Positions 9,204 through 27,293 of a stretch of DNA of 64,000 nt are shown here, piece after piece. How positions within the stretch are numbered: position 1 is the first letter of the stretch; each line of letters begins with the position of its first letter. Source of the DNA: Candidatus Rifleibacteriota bacterium. GTDB lineage: Bacteria; Muiribacteriota; Ozemobacteria; Ozemobacterales; Ozemobacteraceae. Where the stretch lies: assembly GCA_015232575.1 (NCBI GenBank), contig JADFZL010000013.1, positions 62,001 through 126,000 on the forward strand, written 5' to 3'. The notes beneath the pieces are model-generated. The model was not told the origin of the DNA and did not search any database. It saw only the letters and a program-made list of their open reading frames with translations. The position numbers were made by a program, and so were the translations under genes.

Positions 9204-9224
9204 AGCCCGGTTTTTCGCCGGGCT
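9204..9224 (-). terminator. Rho-independent terminator for the gene at 9260-9988
   Basis: A perfect 7-bp stem AGCCCGG / CCGGGCT with a TTTTTCG loop. On the minus strand the stem is followed by a run of seven T residues, so it terminates the secreted-protein gene that ends 35 bases away. Confidence 0.85.
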
Positions 9225-9259
9225 GACCTTTTGGATTGAGATATTGTTAAGAATAATCG

Positions 9260-9988
9260 TCAGATATTAATAAATGGTCTCAAAGCAAGCAATAAGGCAA
9301 GACTTTCATCCGAACCAGAACCCTGGATATCAATTACATCACCTGAAAACGAATTGATCTTGAAATTAACTTTTCCAGCGGCATCTTTACCTTTCAGAGT
9401 GTTGTATCTGCCTGTTTCAACTTTTAAACCGTTAAAATCGGATATTTCTGAAACGCTTTCAAAAGCGAGTTTTGTCTTTTTATCTTTACTGGTGAGAACA
9501 TTCCAGACATCGGTCTGAACATTGATTCCACCCATATTTGTAATGGTTTCTTTTTCGTCAATCTGGTATTGAACTTCTTTAGCCCCAAGCTTTCCGGAAA
9601 CATGATAGATAACTCCGGTCTGAACATTCATTCCGCCAACGTTTGCAATCAAATCTTCAGATTTAACTTCCAGATTCAACGGCAAAGTACCAAAATCGCC
9701 TGCAATCTTAAAAGTCGGGTTGGTCTCGACCATAAAACCACCAGCATCTACATAACTTGAAAAACGTTTTATCGAAATATTTACAGACTTTCCATTGTGT
9801 TCGCCGAGAATCTGTTTATAAAATGCGCCCTTCGCATTTCCAACAACACTGAATTCATATTTTTTCGAGGTCTGTTCGCTCATAGAAACCTGCGAACCAG
9901 CAAGATCATCTGCACAAACAGGAAGGGAAACAGTCGAAAAATTCAATCCCAGAAGCAACGCGCCAATCAAAGCCAATTTTATTCTCAT
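9260..9988 (-). CDS. Secreted protein of unknown function
   Basis: The preferred ATG at 9988 has a GGAGG ribosome site eight bases upstream, better than the in-frame TTG five codons earlier. The 242-residue product starts with a signal peptide (MRIKLALIGALLLGLNFSTV, cleavage near VCADD). The rest is beta-rich with repeated phrases: NVGGMNVQTGVIYHV and NMGGINVQTDVWNVL, then FNGLKVETGRYNTLKGKD. These look like three copies of a beta unit of about 45 residues. No cysteine remains after the signal region and no known family is recognised. A terminator follows the gene, so it is a single transcription unit; role unknown, probably periplasmic or surface. Confidence 0.7.
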   Translation of the reverse strand: MRIKLALIGALLLGLNFSTVSLPVCADDLAGSQVSMSEQTSKKYEFSVVGNAKGAFYKQILGEHNGKSVNISIKRFSSYVDAGGFMVETNPTFKIAGDFGTLPLNLEVKSEDLIANVGGMNVQTGVIYHVSGKLGAKEVQYQIDEKETITNMGGINVQTDVWNVLTSKDKKTKLAFESVSEISDFNGLKVETGRYNTLKGKDAAGKVNFKINSFSGDVIDIQGSGSDESLALLLALRPFINI

Positions 9989-10362
9989 TTTAAATTCCTC
10001 CAATTATTTTTGATTAATATAATCCGGGAGATAATCTGTAAAGTGACATTTCCGGATTTTTAATTAAACTACTTTAATGACATTATCTAAGCATTTTTTA
10101 TGCCATTTCCTAAAGCGCTTTAATATTAAGTTTCTCAATTTTGGATAAATATCACTGCCAACTTTTATTCCTTTATTGTCAAAAAACTGTTATATTAGAA
10201 TGGCGGATATTTTGTACCACCAATTTCAAGGTTTGATGTCCTAATGCCCCCGAAATAGGTTATTGTCCCCAGAAAACAACTCTCTCAATGGGTTAATCAA
10301 TACTATTTTCTTGAATGCCGCTCTCTGACTCCAATGTATAGCTTGATTATAACCAATAATAA
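9989..10362. other. Intergenic region without recognised features
   Basis: This 374-base stretch between the secreted protein and the PIN toxin gene is AT-rich. Apart from the ribosome site of the gene at 9988 and a probable promoter region for it, I see no gene, tRNA or clear hairpin. All six frames are short. Confidence 0.5.
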
Positions 10363-10815
10363 CTAATTTTCAAGCTTAGTACCAGCTGAGGCGCTAGAAT
10401 AAAGAATATTGGAAATAAAGACTTCCGGTAACATTACGGGAATGTCGCTTTTTGAAAAATCCTTTACATTTCTGGACACAATGATAGAAACCTTTTCTTC
10501 AAAGGCGGAGTAATAACTAACGGCATCTTCAAAGTCCTTAAATTTGCTGTCAACTGCCTGTTTTATTACTTTGCCGGTTACAGGTGCTACAGAAAGAGTG
10601 TTTAAAAGTTCCGAAATAACTTCCTTTGATTTTTCTGTCGAAATTTTTTTTGATAATACATAGAAAAGAGTTGATATTGCATGTGCTGAAACAAAACCTG
10701 AAACTTTTCCCTGTGAGGCTATATTTAAAGCTATTGTTGATTCAGAAAAAAATGGCTGACGCTCCAAAAGAAAATCCAGAATAATATTGGTGTCAAAAAG
10801 AACTCTTTTCTTCAT
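10363..10815 (-). CDS. PIN-domain toxin (VapC-like)
   Basis: This 150-residue protein is a PIN-domain ribonuclease, the toxin of a type II toxin-antitoxin pair. The conserved acids are visible: D8 in LFDTNIILDFLLER, E in the SESTIALNIA helix, and the central FEDAVSYYSAFE acidic pair, followed by VSRNVKDFSKSDIPVMLPEVF, typical of PIN proteins. Its start overlaps the end of the antitoxin gene by four bases (ATGA), the usual coupled arrangement. Targets of such toxins are RNAs such as tRNA or mRNA; which one is not deducible here. Confidence 0.88.
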   Translation of the reverse strand: MKKRVLFDTNIILDFLLERQPFFSESTIALNIASQGKVSGFVSAHAISTLFYVLSKKISTEKSKEVISELLNTLSVAPVTGKVIKQAVDSKFKDFEDAVSYYSAFEEKVSIIVSRNVKDFSKSDIPVMLPEVFISNILYSSASAGTKLEN

Positions 10816-11069
10816 TTATACTTTTTCTCAAGGTAATCAGCATAGTCTTCTCGGATTTCTGAATCAGTAAGAGATTTTTGGTTCTTATCAGCAGCAATTC
10901 CCATTAGTTTCTTAGTCCAAAGCGTTAAATCTGATAAATCTCTTTTTCTTTCAAGGCCTTTGAAAAGCATAGAAACCAACTGAGACAAGGAAATTTGGTT
11001 TTCTTCTGCCCATGATTTAGCATTCTCTATTAAACTTTTTTCAAGTCTCAACGTAAGCTTTGTAAACAT
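10812..11069 (-). CDS. Antitoxin of the PIN pair (DUF6364-like)
   Basis: The start at 11069 has a strong AGGAGG ribosome site six bases upstream, so the longer reading from 11156 is not used. The 85-residue product opens with MFTKLTLRLEKSLIENAKSW, a ribbon-helix-helix-type N-terminus (TKLTLRL strand, then helix-turn-helix with the SLSQLVSMLF helix), as in small antitoxins such as the DUF6364 group. The C-terminal tail (about 50-85) would neutralise the PIN toxin encoded immediately downstream. Such antitoxins usually autoregulate the operon; an operator was not identified. Confidence 0.82.
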   Translation of the reverse strand: MFTKLTLRLEKSLIENAKSWAEENQISLSQLVSMLFKGLERKRDLSDLTLWTKKLMGIAADKNQKSLTDSEIREDYADYLEKKYK

Positions 11070-11184
11070 GCACTCTCCTCCTATACGTATTCTTCTCTTA
11101 AAGATATACGGGTCCGCTGAAAGTGTCAAGAACATTAAAGGGAAACTGTTATCCACTCAATAATTCGGGGCAAATAGTATTTGC

Positions 11185-11253
11185 TGTTATTTCGACCGAA
11201 GGGAGAAATCTGTTTACACCGGGGAGTTCCCTCCCTTCAGCCGAGACGACAAC
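11185..11253. repeat. Palindromic repeat, copy 3
   Basis: Left arm TGTTATTTCGACCGAAGGGA and an inverted right arm ending GCCGAGACGACAACA. Same family as 42294 and others. It lies between the antitoxin gene and the 3' end of the Nif3-family gene. Confidence 0.7.
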
Positions 11254-11318
11254 AGATCGATTGTTTTCAGATAAAATGCTGGTCAGAATTATTGAAAAGA
11301 TATGAAAAATTGCAAAGG

Positions 11319-12083
11319 CTACAAACCTGTCGGAAGGTCTATAAATTCGTGCTGCAAGTTGAATTTTTCTGCAAGATGGTCACCGAGAGCCTTAACTCCG
11401 AATATTTCTGTCAGATAATGACCGGCTGATACTGCATGAATTTTTCTTTCTTCTGCGGAGAAATAGTGCTGATGATGAATCTCTCCTGTGAGAATCAGAT
11501 CGATATTTTCTTCACAGACAATGCGGTCTGAAATTGCCGAACCACCGCCGCCTGATACAATTCCGACTCTGGATATTTTTTTCTCTCCAAAATTCAAGTG
11601 GCAGGAAATTTTGCCAATCTTTTTCTCGATATCTTTGAGAACATCGCCAATTTTTTTCGGTGATTCATATTCGCCATAGACGCCGACTTTGCTTCCCTGA
11701 TAATCGCAGAAGTTTCCAATAATCTTAAGTCCGAGAAGACGCGCAAGAATTGGATTATTACCAAAGTCAGCATGCAAATCAAGCGGCAGATGAAGAGCAA
11801 ATAGATTAATATTCCCGGAAATCAGCTCTGAAAATTTATTTTTCCAGTATTTATCAACAAACGAAACTTCGCCGCCTTTCCAGAACATTCCATGATGTAC
11901 AATAGCAAATTCAGCATCTCTACGCCGTGCTTCACGCAAAAAATCAATGCTTGCGTCAACGCCTGATACGATCTTCTTAACCTTATTTGAACCAGTAAAC
12001 TGCAATCCGTTGTATGAAGAATCTTTTATCTGCTCATAATTAAGCAATTCTTTAATATGTATTACCAAATCCTTTACCTGCAT
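11319..12083 (-). CDS. Nif3-like dinuclear metal centre protein (YbgI family)
   Basis: The ATG at 12083 is preceded by AAAGGAGC five bases upstream; a longer reading from 12110 runs into a repeat element and is unlikely. The 254-residue protein shows the family metal ligands: FAIVHHGMFWKGG (first His pair), ALHLPLDLHADFGN (Asp/His) and HAVSAGHYLTEIFG near the C-terminus, with GEIHHQHY. Nif3/YbgI proteins form hexameric toroids with a two-metal site and are annotated as GTP cyclohydrolase I type 2-like, but their physiological role is unsettled. The GC-rich three-hairpin repeat begins directly upstream of the ribosome site and so forms the 5' leader. Confidence 0.9.
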   Translation of the reverse strand: MQVKDLVIHIKELLNYEQIKDSSYNGLQFTGSNKVKKIVSGVDASIDFLREARRRDAEFAIVHHGMFWKGGEVSFVDKYWKNKFSELISGNINLFALHLPLDLHADFGNNPILARLLGLKIIGNFCDYQGSKVGVYGEYESPKKIGDVLKDIEKKIGKISCHLNFGEKKISRVGIVSGGGGSAISDRIVCEENIDLILTGEIHHQHYFSAEERKIHAVSAGHYLTEIFGVKALGDHLAEKFNLQHEFIDLPTGL

Positions 12084-12099
12084 AGTTGCTCCTTTTTTT

Positions 12100-12314
12100 A
12101 GAGGGGGCACGCGCCCCCTCTCGGCATTCGAACAAGTTCGAATGCCTCACTCCCCGCGGGCGCGCACTTGTGCGCTCCGCAATGTCCCTTACCATTCTTT
12201 TTGCGAGTATCCAAAGCCCCTCTCGGCATTCGAACAAGTTCGAATGCCTCACTCCCCCGCGGGCGCGCACTTGTGCGCTCCGCAATGTCCCTTACCATTC
12301 TTTTTGCGAGTATC
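12100..12314. repeat. GC-rich three-hairpin element, copy R1, with a 102-bp duplication
   Basis: Hairpin 1 is at 12100-12121 (9-bp stem AGAGGGGGC with ACGC loop), hairpin 2 at 12123-12146 (GGCATTCGAAC, AA loop, GTTCGAATGCC), and hairpin 3 at 12162-12175 (GCGCAC, TT, GTGCGC). A direct repeat with a period of 102 bases follows, so hairpins 2 and 3 occur again at about 12225-12278. It is far more GC-rich than its surroundings. Related copies lie at 36017 and 61339. Confidence 0.85.
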
Positions 12315-12358
12315 ATGAACATCTCTTTGCATGGACATTAGTTTCCTGAACAAAACAA

Positions 12359-12378
12359 CCGGAAGAATATTCTTCCGG
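12359..12378 (-). terminator. Probable terminator of the lipoprotein gene
   Basis: A perfect 20-base palindrome CCGGAAGAATATTCTTCCGG 32 bases after the stop of the lipoprotein gene. On the minus strand it is followed by a T-rich tract (TTGTTTTGTT), fitting intrinsic termination. Confidence 0.65.
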
Positions 12379-12409
12379 CTGTGCAGTTATTTCAGAACTT
12401 AATTAAAAA

Positions 12410-15286
12410 TTAATTCCCCATGATAACATTTTCAATATATTGTGAGGTTTCTTTATTATACAACCGAATATAAGTACCATTGGGAACAAGCTTATTGAAT
12501 GTTAAAGAAGCGATTCCACTCTTGAATGCTAAACCAGAATCACCATAAGTATCCAATGAGAACTTTTTCGAGCCTGGGACATAACTGTAAATTACTGTTT
12601 TTTCTGTTGATCCATCCAATACCGGAAGTGAGAAAGTAAACGTTTCATCCATTGTGAAATCTACTGGCAAACTTGCAACTTTAACCTCAAAGTTACCTGC
12701 TGCAAGGGTTGATGGAACATTGCTGGTAAGATTTGCATAATAGGATGCTGTTGCAAGACCCACACCTGTCAGACTCAACACAACACTTGGGGTTGCTGAA
12801 TCGTTTGTGAAGGTAATAGTAGCATTAGAATTGCCAATAACATTACCTGGGGTGAAAGTAATTACAAATGTCTGACTTGCACCGGCTGCAACAGTTGTTG
12901 CTGAATTTGGAAGAATTGTAAAAGAAGCATTTGCTGAGCGCACGATATCACTAATTGAAAGAGTTTCTGCACCAGTGTTATTTACATACAGATATGTCGA
13001 AGTAGATAACCCTGCCTGAGCTCTTAAAGTAATGGTGTCGGTGCTTAACTGAAAGATCTTACCGCTCTGCAAAACTTTACCTGTTACTGTCAAAGCAGAA
13101 GTTCCAGAATACGCATTGGTTGTAAAGGTTACTGTTCCTGAATAATCACCAAGAGTTGAGCCATTCAATGTAACCAAAACAGTTCTTGAAGCACCCGGAG
13201 CAATATCTACCGGTGTAGTAAGGTCGGTTAAAAGCGAAGTGCTTGTCGCAACTGAAGAAATTGTCAATGTTGTATTTCCTGTATTTCCAATTTCTATAGT
13301 CTTAGAGCCTGTAGAACCGAACGCAACATTCCCCAGAGCAACAGTGTTAGTGCTCAATGCAACCACTGCACCCAATCCTGTTCCGGTGAGAGAAACTGAG
13401 TATGAGTTTGTACCTGCTGCATTTGAAGATGATACGGTCAAAGTTGCAACCTTGTCACCATAAGAAAGTGGCTTGAATACGACACCATAAGTTGCCGGAG
13501 TATTAACACCGAGTGTCAGATTTGAACTCAGAGTCTGTGAAGCACCATTTGAATCAACAACATAGAAATCCGATGAAGCACCAGAAATTGCAAACTGGAA
13601 AGTCAAATTATCTTTTCCAGCATTGCTTACTACGAAAGTGCTTGCGGTAGCTGCGCTATTAACACTGGTAGAGGGGAAAGTAATCGAAGCTATTGTACTG
13701 GAACCTGTTGCAACGCTGAGGGTTGGATATCCAACGCCTGTTCCAGTGAGAGAAATCTCGGAGATTCCTGTTGAAACAGTATGTGTTGCATTATGGGTAA
13801 TTGTAACTTTGCCTGTATAGCTTCCAGAGGCAACCGGAGTGAAAACTACATTGAATGTATAGTTAGAACCAGCTGCAATTGTAGTAGTTGGAACTGTTGA
13901 CGGAGATAAAGTATAACCTGTTCCTGAAACTACTGCTGATGCCTGAATTTCTGATACAGGGGATGTATTGGTAATCTTTATCGCCAACGATTTTGTCTGA
14001 CCAATTTCGACACTTGAAAACGCAAGCTCTGATGCTGGATCAAGAGACAGAGTTTTTGTTGCAACAGTGACGGAAGTATCAGTTGCTGTTGATGTTGTCG
14101 TTGATGTAGAAGTGGTCGTGGTTGTGGTCGTGGTTGTAGCTGTAGATGTAGCTGTTGTGGTTGTTGTTCCGGTAGATGAGCTGGTAGATGTACCAGTGGA
14201 AGTAGTCGTGCCAGTTGAGGTAACTGTGGTTGTTCCAGTCGCAGTACCGGTGGTTGTTGATGTTCCGGTAGTTGTGTCTGTAGTCTGGGTTTTGCCTGTA
14301 CCTGAAAGTGTTACCTGTGACGGGCTGCTTTTTCCGTTATGGTAAACTTTAAGTGTTCCAGTGATTGTTCCGCTGATTTTTGGTGTGAAAACTACGTTAA
14401 GAGTAACTTTAGCATCTGTCGCTATTTCTGTTGAAAAAGTTGTTGCAGAAGTAAAGGAATAATATGAACTTCCTGTACCAGAAATCTCTACAAAATAAAT
14501 TTTAACTTTTTCATGATGTGACGAATTGGATATTACCAATTCTTTTGAACTTGAATTGCCGGAAAGAACTTCACCGAAAGCAAGTTCTGATGCTGAAAGG
14601 GAAATCGTTTTTGATGCAGCTGCCGGATCAGTTGTACCGGATGTTGAAACTACGAATTCTTCAACCTGCTTGAATTCGTCTTTTCCAGCAAGTACTGTTC
14701 CGAGATCGGTTGTAACAGAGGCATAGTTAGTAAGCTGCTGTTTCAGAACATTTTCAAGTTCGGTAATTTTTGTTGAAAGCTGATTGGCTAATGAAAGAAC
14801 ATCGTTGTAGACTGCGGTTGTCTGTTCTTTCAAAACCTGCTCGAAAATGAATCCAATAACAGTCGAACGTTCATTAACTACGACGCTGCTCAACACCGGA
14901 GTGGTATCAGCACTTAGATCCTGAAGGTAAGATATAACTCTTACATTCGGAGAATCATTTCTTCGTACTTCAACCTTAGGCTTAGAAATGAAAGTTCTGA
15001 ATACTGTGAAGCTGAAGGCGCCGGTACTTGAAATTGCTGAAGGGTCAGCAATTGAAACGTTGTCAGATAAAAGATATGCAGTCCATGAACCTGGATTTTT
15101 TACTGAAGCAAGCATTGAAGAGCTTGTAGTTTCATCCAGATCAACCTGTCCCTGTACAACTATTTGGGCGGTTTGAGTCGAAGTTTCACCTTCATAATCG
15201 CCAAAAAAGCGGCAGCCAAGCGGAAATAACACACAAACAAGACAAGCAAAAAACATCGGAATCAAAATTCGTTTTGTTGGATTCAT
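12410..15286 (-). CDS. Choice-of-anchor-D type lipoprotein with Thr-rich linker
   Basis: This 958-residue protein begins with a lipoprotein signal ending LFPLGC (lipidated C25), so it is anchored in a membrane. ATG 15286 has an AAAGGAG ribosome site. After a region of about 170 residues come ASPM/SPD-2/Hydin-like beta domains, each with the pattern LAFGEVLSGNSSSKELVISN, then VTLNVVFTPKISGTITGTL, and SGTG closing. About five to six copies lie at residues 230-340, 420-515, 520-625, 630-720 and 725-830. Between the first and second is a Thr/Ser/Gly-only linker (about 335-410). Such domains are found in choice-of-anchor-D surface proteins. A terminator follows. No enzymatic site is visible; a structural surface or periplasmic role is inferred. 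It is adjacent to, but separated from, the giant exported protein. Confidence 0.82.
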   Translation of the reverse strand: MNPTKRILIPMFFACLVCVLFPLGCRFFGDYEGETSTQTAQIVVQGQVDLDETTSSSMLASVKNPGSWTAYLLSDNVSIADPSAISSTGAFSFTVFRTFISKPKVEVRRNDSPNVRVISYLQDLSADTTPVLSSVVVNERSTVIGFIFEQVLKEQTTAVYNDVLSLANQLSTKITELENVLKQQLTNYASVTTDLGTVLAGKDEFKQVEEFVVSTSGTTDPAAASKTISLSASELAFGEVLSGNSSSKELVISNSSHHEKVKIYFVEISGTGSSYYSFTSATTFSTEIATDAKVTLNVVFTPKISGTITGTLKVYHNGKSSPSQVTLSGTGKTQTTDTTTGTSTTTGTATGTTTVTSTGTTTSTGTSTSSSTGTTTTTATSTATTTTTTTTTSTSTTTSTATDTSVTVATKTLSLDPASELAFSSVEIGQTKSLAIKITNTSPVSEIQASAVVSGTGYTLSPSTVPTTTIAAGSNYTFNVVFTPVASGSYTGKVTITHNATHTVSTGISEISLTGTGVGYPTLSVATGSSTIASITFPSTSVNSAATASTFVVSNAGKDNLTFQFAISGASSDFYVVDSNGASQTLSSNLTLGVNTPATYGVVFKPLSYGDKVATLTVSSSNAAGTNSYSVSLTGTGLGAVVALSTNTVALGNVAFGSTGSKTIEIGNTGNTTLTISSVATSTSLLTDLTTPVDIAPGASRTVLVTLNGSTLGDYSGTVTFTTNAYSGTSALTVTGKVLQSGKIFQLSTDTITLRAQAGLSTSTYLYVNNTGAETLSISDIVRSANASFTILPNSATTVAAGASQTFVITFTPGNVIGNSNATITFTNDSATPSVVLSLTGVGLATASYYANLTSNVPSTLAAGNFEVKVASLPVDFTMDETFTFSLPVLDGSTEKTVIYSYVPGSKKFSLDTYGDSGLAFKSGIASLTFNKLVPNGTYIRLYNKETSQYIENVIMGN

Positions 15287-15341
15287 CTCAATCTCCTTTC
15301 GAGTTTGAGGTAGATGTTACAGAATTTTATTGAAAATTTCA

Positions 15342-15373
15342 AGTTATTTTTTCCGACAGTTATTTTATCCGAC
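15342..15373. repeat. Tandem 16-bp repeat upstream of lipoprotein gene
   Basis: AGTTATTTTTTCCGAC (15342-15357) is followed directly by AGTTATTTTATCCGAC (15358-15373), then a partial third unit. It lies 56 bases upstream of the lipoprotein start and could be an operator. The rest of the 15287-15543 gap shows no supported gene. Confidence 0.4.
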
Positions 15374-15543
15374 AAAGTTATAAGAAATACGAGATTTTCA
15401 CTGTCAAACAAATAGCAATTTGTCATAAAACGCTCATCCTTGCTATTTCCAACGATAACACGAGTGATTATTAATTCTCCTAACAATATTATTATATACT
15501 TTATTCTTTTCAAAACTTGATTTTAAAGGCTCAAATAAAAAAA

Positions 15544-15574
15544 AGGCTCCAGAGGTTTTGCGCCCCTGAAGCCT
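15544..15574 (-). terminator. Terminator of the giant exported protein gene
   Basis: Stem AGGCTCCAGAGG / CCCCTGAAGCCT with two mismatches and a TTTTGCG loop. The minus strand continues into a run of T residues (the A-run at 15535-15544), 16 bases after the stop codon. Confidence 0.75.
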
Positions 15575-15589
15575 TTGAACTAACTGATT

Positions 15590-25534
<9,945 letters not shown>

Positions 25535-25577
25535 TTAACACAAAAAATTGATTTCAGTCAATAATCTGTTTTTTAAT

Positions 25578-26108
25578 TCAGTTCTTCCCAATTTCAGCCT
25601 TTTTCCATACGACGAGAGAACCGTCGAAGTTTTTTTTATCAGGAGAAGGAAACAAGTCTGCTTCAGCAATCAGATAATTTCCTGAAAGAATTCTGGTGAC
25701 TATTCCTGAAACCGAAGAAACCGAAATGCCCTCAAATTTTATCCTTGCAGCATTAACACTTTTCTCTCCCACAAATAGATCTGTAGGATAAACCTTTGCA
25801 CTATCTCTTTTATTTGCTGATTTTCTAACTATCTCTTCAATCTTTGGAAGAATCCCTGTAACCCCATCAAAAACAGATTCCTTTATTTCTTCATTAAGTG
25901 TCTTAGATCTGTCAATCATGCTGGCGAGCTTTTCAGAGTTGTCAAACAAAACTCTGTTGCCTCTTTTCAAAGCGTCTATTTTATCAAGCATGGGTCTGGT
26001 AAAGAGAAACCACGAAAGAATAAACGGAACAAAAACTGCAAGAAAAACAAGCAGTTTCTTCTCTCTCTGGCTTAAAGCAGCGGTCCATTGGCTTAAAGCA
26101 ATTCTCAC
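25578..26108 (-). CDS. gspM: GspM-like type II secretion protein
   Basis: GspM is a small inner-membrane component of the type II secretion platform that partners GspL. The 176 residues show a short cytoplasmic start with SQREKKLLV, one membrane helix (about 21-39, LVFLAVFVPFILSWFLF) followed by a periplasmic coiled-coil (DKIDALKRGNRVLFDNSEKL) and a C-terminal ferredoxin-like beta region. The start ALSQREKKLLVFLAVF is typical of GspM. It follows the GspL-like gene by 48 bases in the same direction. Sequence identity among GspM proteins is low, so the assignment relies on architecture and gene order. Confidence 0.75.
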   Translation of the reverse strand: MRIALSQWTAALSQREKKLLVFLAVFVPFILSWFLFTRPMLDKIDALKRGNRVLFDNSEKLASMIDRSKTLNEEIKESVFDGVTGILPKIEEIVRKSANKRDSAKVYPTDLFVGEKSVNAARIKFEGISVSSVSGIVTRILSGNYLIAEADLFPSPDKKNFDGSLVVWKKAEIGKN

Positions 26109-26156
26109 ATCTTCTCCAAAAAAATCTATTTCTCTTATTATTGCAAACAGAGCAAA

Positions 26157-27293
26157 TCAGTGTTTTACAACCTGTCCCTCGAGTGAAAAGGAAAGAATTT
26201 CTTCTTTACCTCTGCCTGAAAGAGGCCTTGCATCTGTATACTTCGCGTTTTTAAAAGCAGATTTGCCGTTCCAGGTTTTAACAAGTTCCTCTAATACCTG
26301 ATACCCCGAAGTTTCACCTTGAATTTTCCAGGTTGGACCCGAAACAATAACTCTGGTTACAGACGCATTCCCCTCAAAAATGCTTCTCATATCAGAGAAA
26401 AGAACTGCCAGATCGACCATTAAGGGCGGCTTCCGCAAAGCAGAAGTTTTTTCAAGCTCTGAGAGAATTTTCTGGGATTGCAGAAGCGGCTCAACTGATT
26501 TCTCCCCCGGAAATGACGTCTCAAAAGCCTTTTTTAGATGCGACGCTAATTCTCTTCGATTCCTCAACAATTCTTTCTCTTCAAAAAATATTAACAAGTT
26601 TAATAAGAATAATATTCCAATTATTAAAAAAAGCAAATAAAATTTTACAGTATTTTTTATATGTTCGCTTTTTTTAATCCTCCAGCCTGAAACATCAGTG
26701 TATTGTGAGTTTTCAAATAATTTATCCAGTTCCTGCAATACAAGTTTTCCAGACAAAAGAATATTTATGCATGACAATCTAGATGAATCTGGTACCAGAT
26801 ACGGGATCCCTCTGTCCATGAAGAAATATTTTCTAAAACCTGTTTTTTCATCAACACTTTGAATAAATTTTCCTGATGGTGATTCCATCTGAATCAGCCT
26901 ATTTTCATTCCGCTCCGAAGAAATATCCTGCGGGAAAATATATGATTCCGGAATAGCAATACGCCAGTCAAAGCCTTCAATAACTTTTATCAAATTCCCG
27001 TCAGAAAAGAGCAAACCGGAAACAAGAAGTTTTTCATCCTTTTGGAGATATTCCCAGGAAATTTTAGAACCTTGCGGAACATTTGAAAAAACATCACACA
27101 GCATTTCCGGAAGTATTCTTGAAGCTTTCTCCGGATCTGGAAAAGGAATTTCAACCTCAAAAGGTAGTCCCGATGAAACCGGCAGAAGCAAAATACTGTT
27201 CTCATCAGGAATATCAGTAACCTGAGTGAAAACGCCATCTGAAGACAAGAGATACCCTTTCAGCAGGTTCTCTTCAAAGAAGAATATTTTCAT
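26157..27293 (-). CDS. gspL: GspL-like type II secretion protein
   Basis: GspL couples the cytoplasmic secretion ATPase to the inner-membrane platform. This 378-residue protein has an N-terminal cytoplasmic domain (1-215, actin-like fold expected) with the VEIPFPDPEKASRILPEML element typical of GspL/PilM proteins, a membrane helix at about 220-240 (FYLLFLIIGILFLLNLLIF), a coiled region and a periplasmic ferredoxin-like domain (about 310-378). It overlaps the GspK-like gene by four bases and is followed by GspM, giving the K-L-M order of classical operons. No GspE ATPase or GspD secretin lies in the window. Confidence 0.78.
   Translation of the reverse strand: MKIFFFEENLLKGYLLSSDGVFTQVTDIPDENSILLLPVSSGLPFEVEIPFPDPEKASRILPEMLCDVFSNVPQGSKISWEYLQKDEKLLVSGLLFSDGNLIKVIEGFDWRIAIPESYIFPQDISSERNENRLIQMESPSGKFIQSVDEKTGFRKYFFMDRGIPYLVPDSSRLSCINILLSGKLVLQELDKLFENSQYTDVSGWRIKKSEHIKNTVKFYLLFLIIGILFLLNLLIFFEEKELLRNRRELASHLKKAFETSFPGEKSVEPLLQSQKILSELEKTSALRKPPLMVDLAVLFSDMRSIFEGNASVTRVIVSGPTWKIQGETSGYQVLEELVKTWNGKSAFKNAKYTDARPLSGRGKEEILSFSLEGQVVKH

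Noticed and set aside
12100-12121. Hairpin 1 of the GC-rich element as a terminator
   Set aside because: The T-run lies before the stem on the plus strand; on the minus strand the stem is followed by A residues. Neither strand has stem then T-run.
12123-12146. tRNA T-arm-like sequence (GTTCGAATGC)
   Set aside because: It is one half of a perfect palindrome; no acceptor, D or anticodon arm is present around it.
12052-12349. Open frames of 74-87 codons over the R1 element
   Set aside because: They translate the hairpin repeats in several frames on both strands; no start signals and no protein-like composition.
14067-14345. Val/Pro-rich open frame of 92 codons on the plus strand
   Set aside because: It is the antisense of the Thr-rich linker of the lipoprotein gene, whose long frame, lipobox and ribosome site are convincing.
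15283-15513. 76-codon minus-strand frame before the lipoprotein gene
   Set aside because: It runs across the direct repeats and ribosome site of the lipoprotein gene and has no start signal of its own.
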